6,053 bases of DNA, taken from an uncultured Bacteroidales bacterium (GTDB taxonomy: Bacteria > Bacteroidota > Bacteroidia > Bacteroidales > UBA932). How positions within the stretch are numbered: position 1 is the first letter of the stretch; each line of letters starts with the position of its first letter. The notes under the pieces are model-generated. The model did no database searches and was not told the origin of the DNA. It saw only the letters and a program-made list of their open reading frames with translations. Location: positions 1-6,053 of the forward strand of contig CALCHD010000203.1 in assembly GCA_937901105.1 (NCBI GenBank). Direction: 5' to 3'. A program made the translations under genes and the position numbers. Positions 5,135 to 6,053 of this stretch are shown here, piece by piece.

Positions 5135-6053
5135 ATGAGAAAGATATATTTACTATTGAGTTTGATTGGTTTGTCTGTTGCATCTGTGGCTCATGCACAG
5201 GAGGGATCTGTGGTAAGGCAGCCTCAGATTGAGATGAACCAGAGCCGTGCCCTTTGGTTCAACAGCAGCAATGTGGCTGGAATGTCGGTTGCACCTCTAA
5301 GCAGATACAGCATTGTGGATTTCAGCTACAATGGTGCAGATGGAGATTTCAAGATGCAGCAGCAGGGTAAGGAGGAGAGTATTGTGGGATTCAATACCAA
5401 TGGAGCTACAACTGTCGGGAAGACATACCTTTGGGGAAATTTTGATTATAAGAACATTGTGGAGGATGGTACAAAATATATTACCAACCTTTATGATCCT
5501 ACCAGGGACATGCCTTATTATGTGGCTGACGGTGTGGAGAGCAAGTTCAAGAAACAGTCGTATGATCTTGGTGTGAAGGTTGCTTTTCCTCAGTTGTGGG
5601 GTTTTGTAACACCGGGCTGTGAGCTTGAGTACAATACCAATACCGGTGCAAAGCAGCGCGATCCACGTTCAGTTACATACTATCTTAATGTAAAAGCGGT
5701 CCCTTCATTTGTGTTTGAGATTACAGAGAAGAACCATGTGGGTTTCTCGGTTAACTATGAGTATCTGTTTGAGAGAAGCACATTCAACAGAAGCGATACT
5801 GAGATTGATTACCCTGTATACATTATGAGAGGTTTGGGCAACTATACTGCAGGTGTTGTTTCAGGTTCTGTAGGTGTAGGTACTTTCTTCTACAAAGGCA
5901 ATAAGATAGGTGGAGCACTTCAGTACGGGTATACCGGAGAAGGATTCTCGGCTTTGGTGGATGCAGGTTATTCATACAAGGTTGAGGATGCGTTCCAGAC
6001 TCCAACCAAGAAGCAGAACATGGGTTCTACTGAGCAGAAGGTGTGGAACGGTA
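5135..6053 (+). CDS. DUF6850-type outer-membrane beta-barrel protein (3' end outside window)
   Basis: The frame is open from the ATG at 5135 to the window end (306 codons visible). MRKIYLLLSLIGLSVASVAHA is a signal peptide with a likely signal-peptidase-I cut after AHA (21|22). The mature protein starts QEGSVVRQPQIEMNQSRALWF. The body is made of short alternating segments rich in Tyr, Phe, Gly and Asn (VDFSYNGADGDF, TYLWGNFDYKN, YDLGVKVAFP, HVGFSVNYEYLFE, GALQYGYTGEGFSALVDAGYSY in outline), the pattern of transmembrane beta-strands with periplasmic turns. I recognise it as resembling the DUF6850 outer-membrane barrel family that often follows DUF4876 genes; this is memory, not a search. An in-frame ATG at 5123 would add MRLI. 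I prefer 5135 because it gives a standard signal peptide beginning MRKIY like the gene before it. No Shine-Dalgarno is visible, which is usual for Bacteroidota. It is probably the third gene of the receptor operon. Its function is unknown. Confidence 0.75.
   Translation, partial: MRKIYLLLSLIGLSVASVAHAQEGSVVRQPQIEMNQSRALWFNSSNVAGMSVAPLSRYSIVDFSYNGADGDFKMQQQGKEESIVGFNTNGATTVGKTYLWGNFDYKNIVEDGTKYITNLYDPTRDMPYYVADGVESKFKKQSYDLGVKVAFPQLWGFVTPGCELEYNTNTGAKQRDPRSVTYYLNVKAVPSFVFEITEKNHVGFSVNYEYLFERSTFNRSDTEIDYPVYIMRGLGNYTAGVVSGSVGVGTFFYKGNKIGGALQYGYTGEGFSALVDAGYSYKVEDAFQTPTKKQNMGSTEQKVWNG

Noticed and set aside
5313..5576. Plus-strand 87-codon ORF inside the last gene
   Set aside because: It is an alternative frame of the open barrel-protein frame from 5135 to the window end, which has a signal peptide and consistent beta-strand pattern.
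1..6053. tRNA, rRNA, CRISPR arrays, insertion sequences or transposase genes
   Set aside because: I saw no cloverleaf candidates, regularly spaced repeats, terminal inverted repeats or transposase motifs on reading both strands by eye.

Overview
The window looks like three or four unrelated pieces of DNA joined end to end, not one natural locus. It reads best as a chimeric contig from a gut-type community (Clostridia plus Bacteroidales), although a real rearrangement cannot be excluded from sequence alone. Base composition and codon use change at the joins. Hand counts on sample 60-base rows give 36/60 G+C at 601-660, 17/60 at 1081-1140, 18/60 at 1501-1560 and 26/60 at 2401-2460. Leucine is mostly CTG in the first block and mostly CTT in the last.

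Block 1 (1 to about 1080) looks Firmicute/Clostridia. It has strong Shine-Dalgarno sites, a Gram-positive style lipoprotein signal and an extended -10 promoter. It starts with the first 14 codons of a minus-strand exported protein, followed by a divergent intergenic region of about 210 bases. Then comes a plus-strand ORF (257-1081) whose first ~77 residues are the start of an iron-type ABC transporter substrate-binding lipoprotein. Its last ~195 residues are the C-terminal half of QueA, the tRNA queuosine-biosynthesis enzyme. The two halves meet in frame near 467-500.

Block 2 (about 1082 to about 1620-1650) is AT-rich and from an unrecognised source. It holds the last ~30 codons of one gene and, overlapping its stop as TAATG, the first ~150 codons of another. 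The latter has a Gly/Ala-rich hydrophobic stretch and a charged tail. The tight spacing would fit a phage or other mobile-element operon, but I cannot name either protein.

Block 3 (about 1650 to 6053) is typical Bacteroidales. It is a plus-strand operon of a TonB-dependent outer-membrane receptor (end of the plug plus the whole barrel), a DUF4876-type lipoprotein with a lamin-tail-like core, and a DUF6850-type outer-membrane beta-barrel protein cut by the window end. The receptor's signal peptide, N-terminal domain and most of its plug are missing. They are replaced in frame by the block 2 protein, giving one uninterrupted 887-codon ORF.

The three block 3 genes probably act together at the outer membrane: a TonB-powered importer, a probably surface-exposed lipoprotein and a second barrel. 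The substrate is not visible. The apparent new fusion proteins in blocks 1 and 2/3 should not be treated as new biology until reads are shown to span the joins. The most interesting real biology is the poorly characterised receptor/DUF4876/DUF6850 set.
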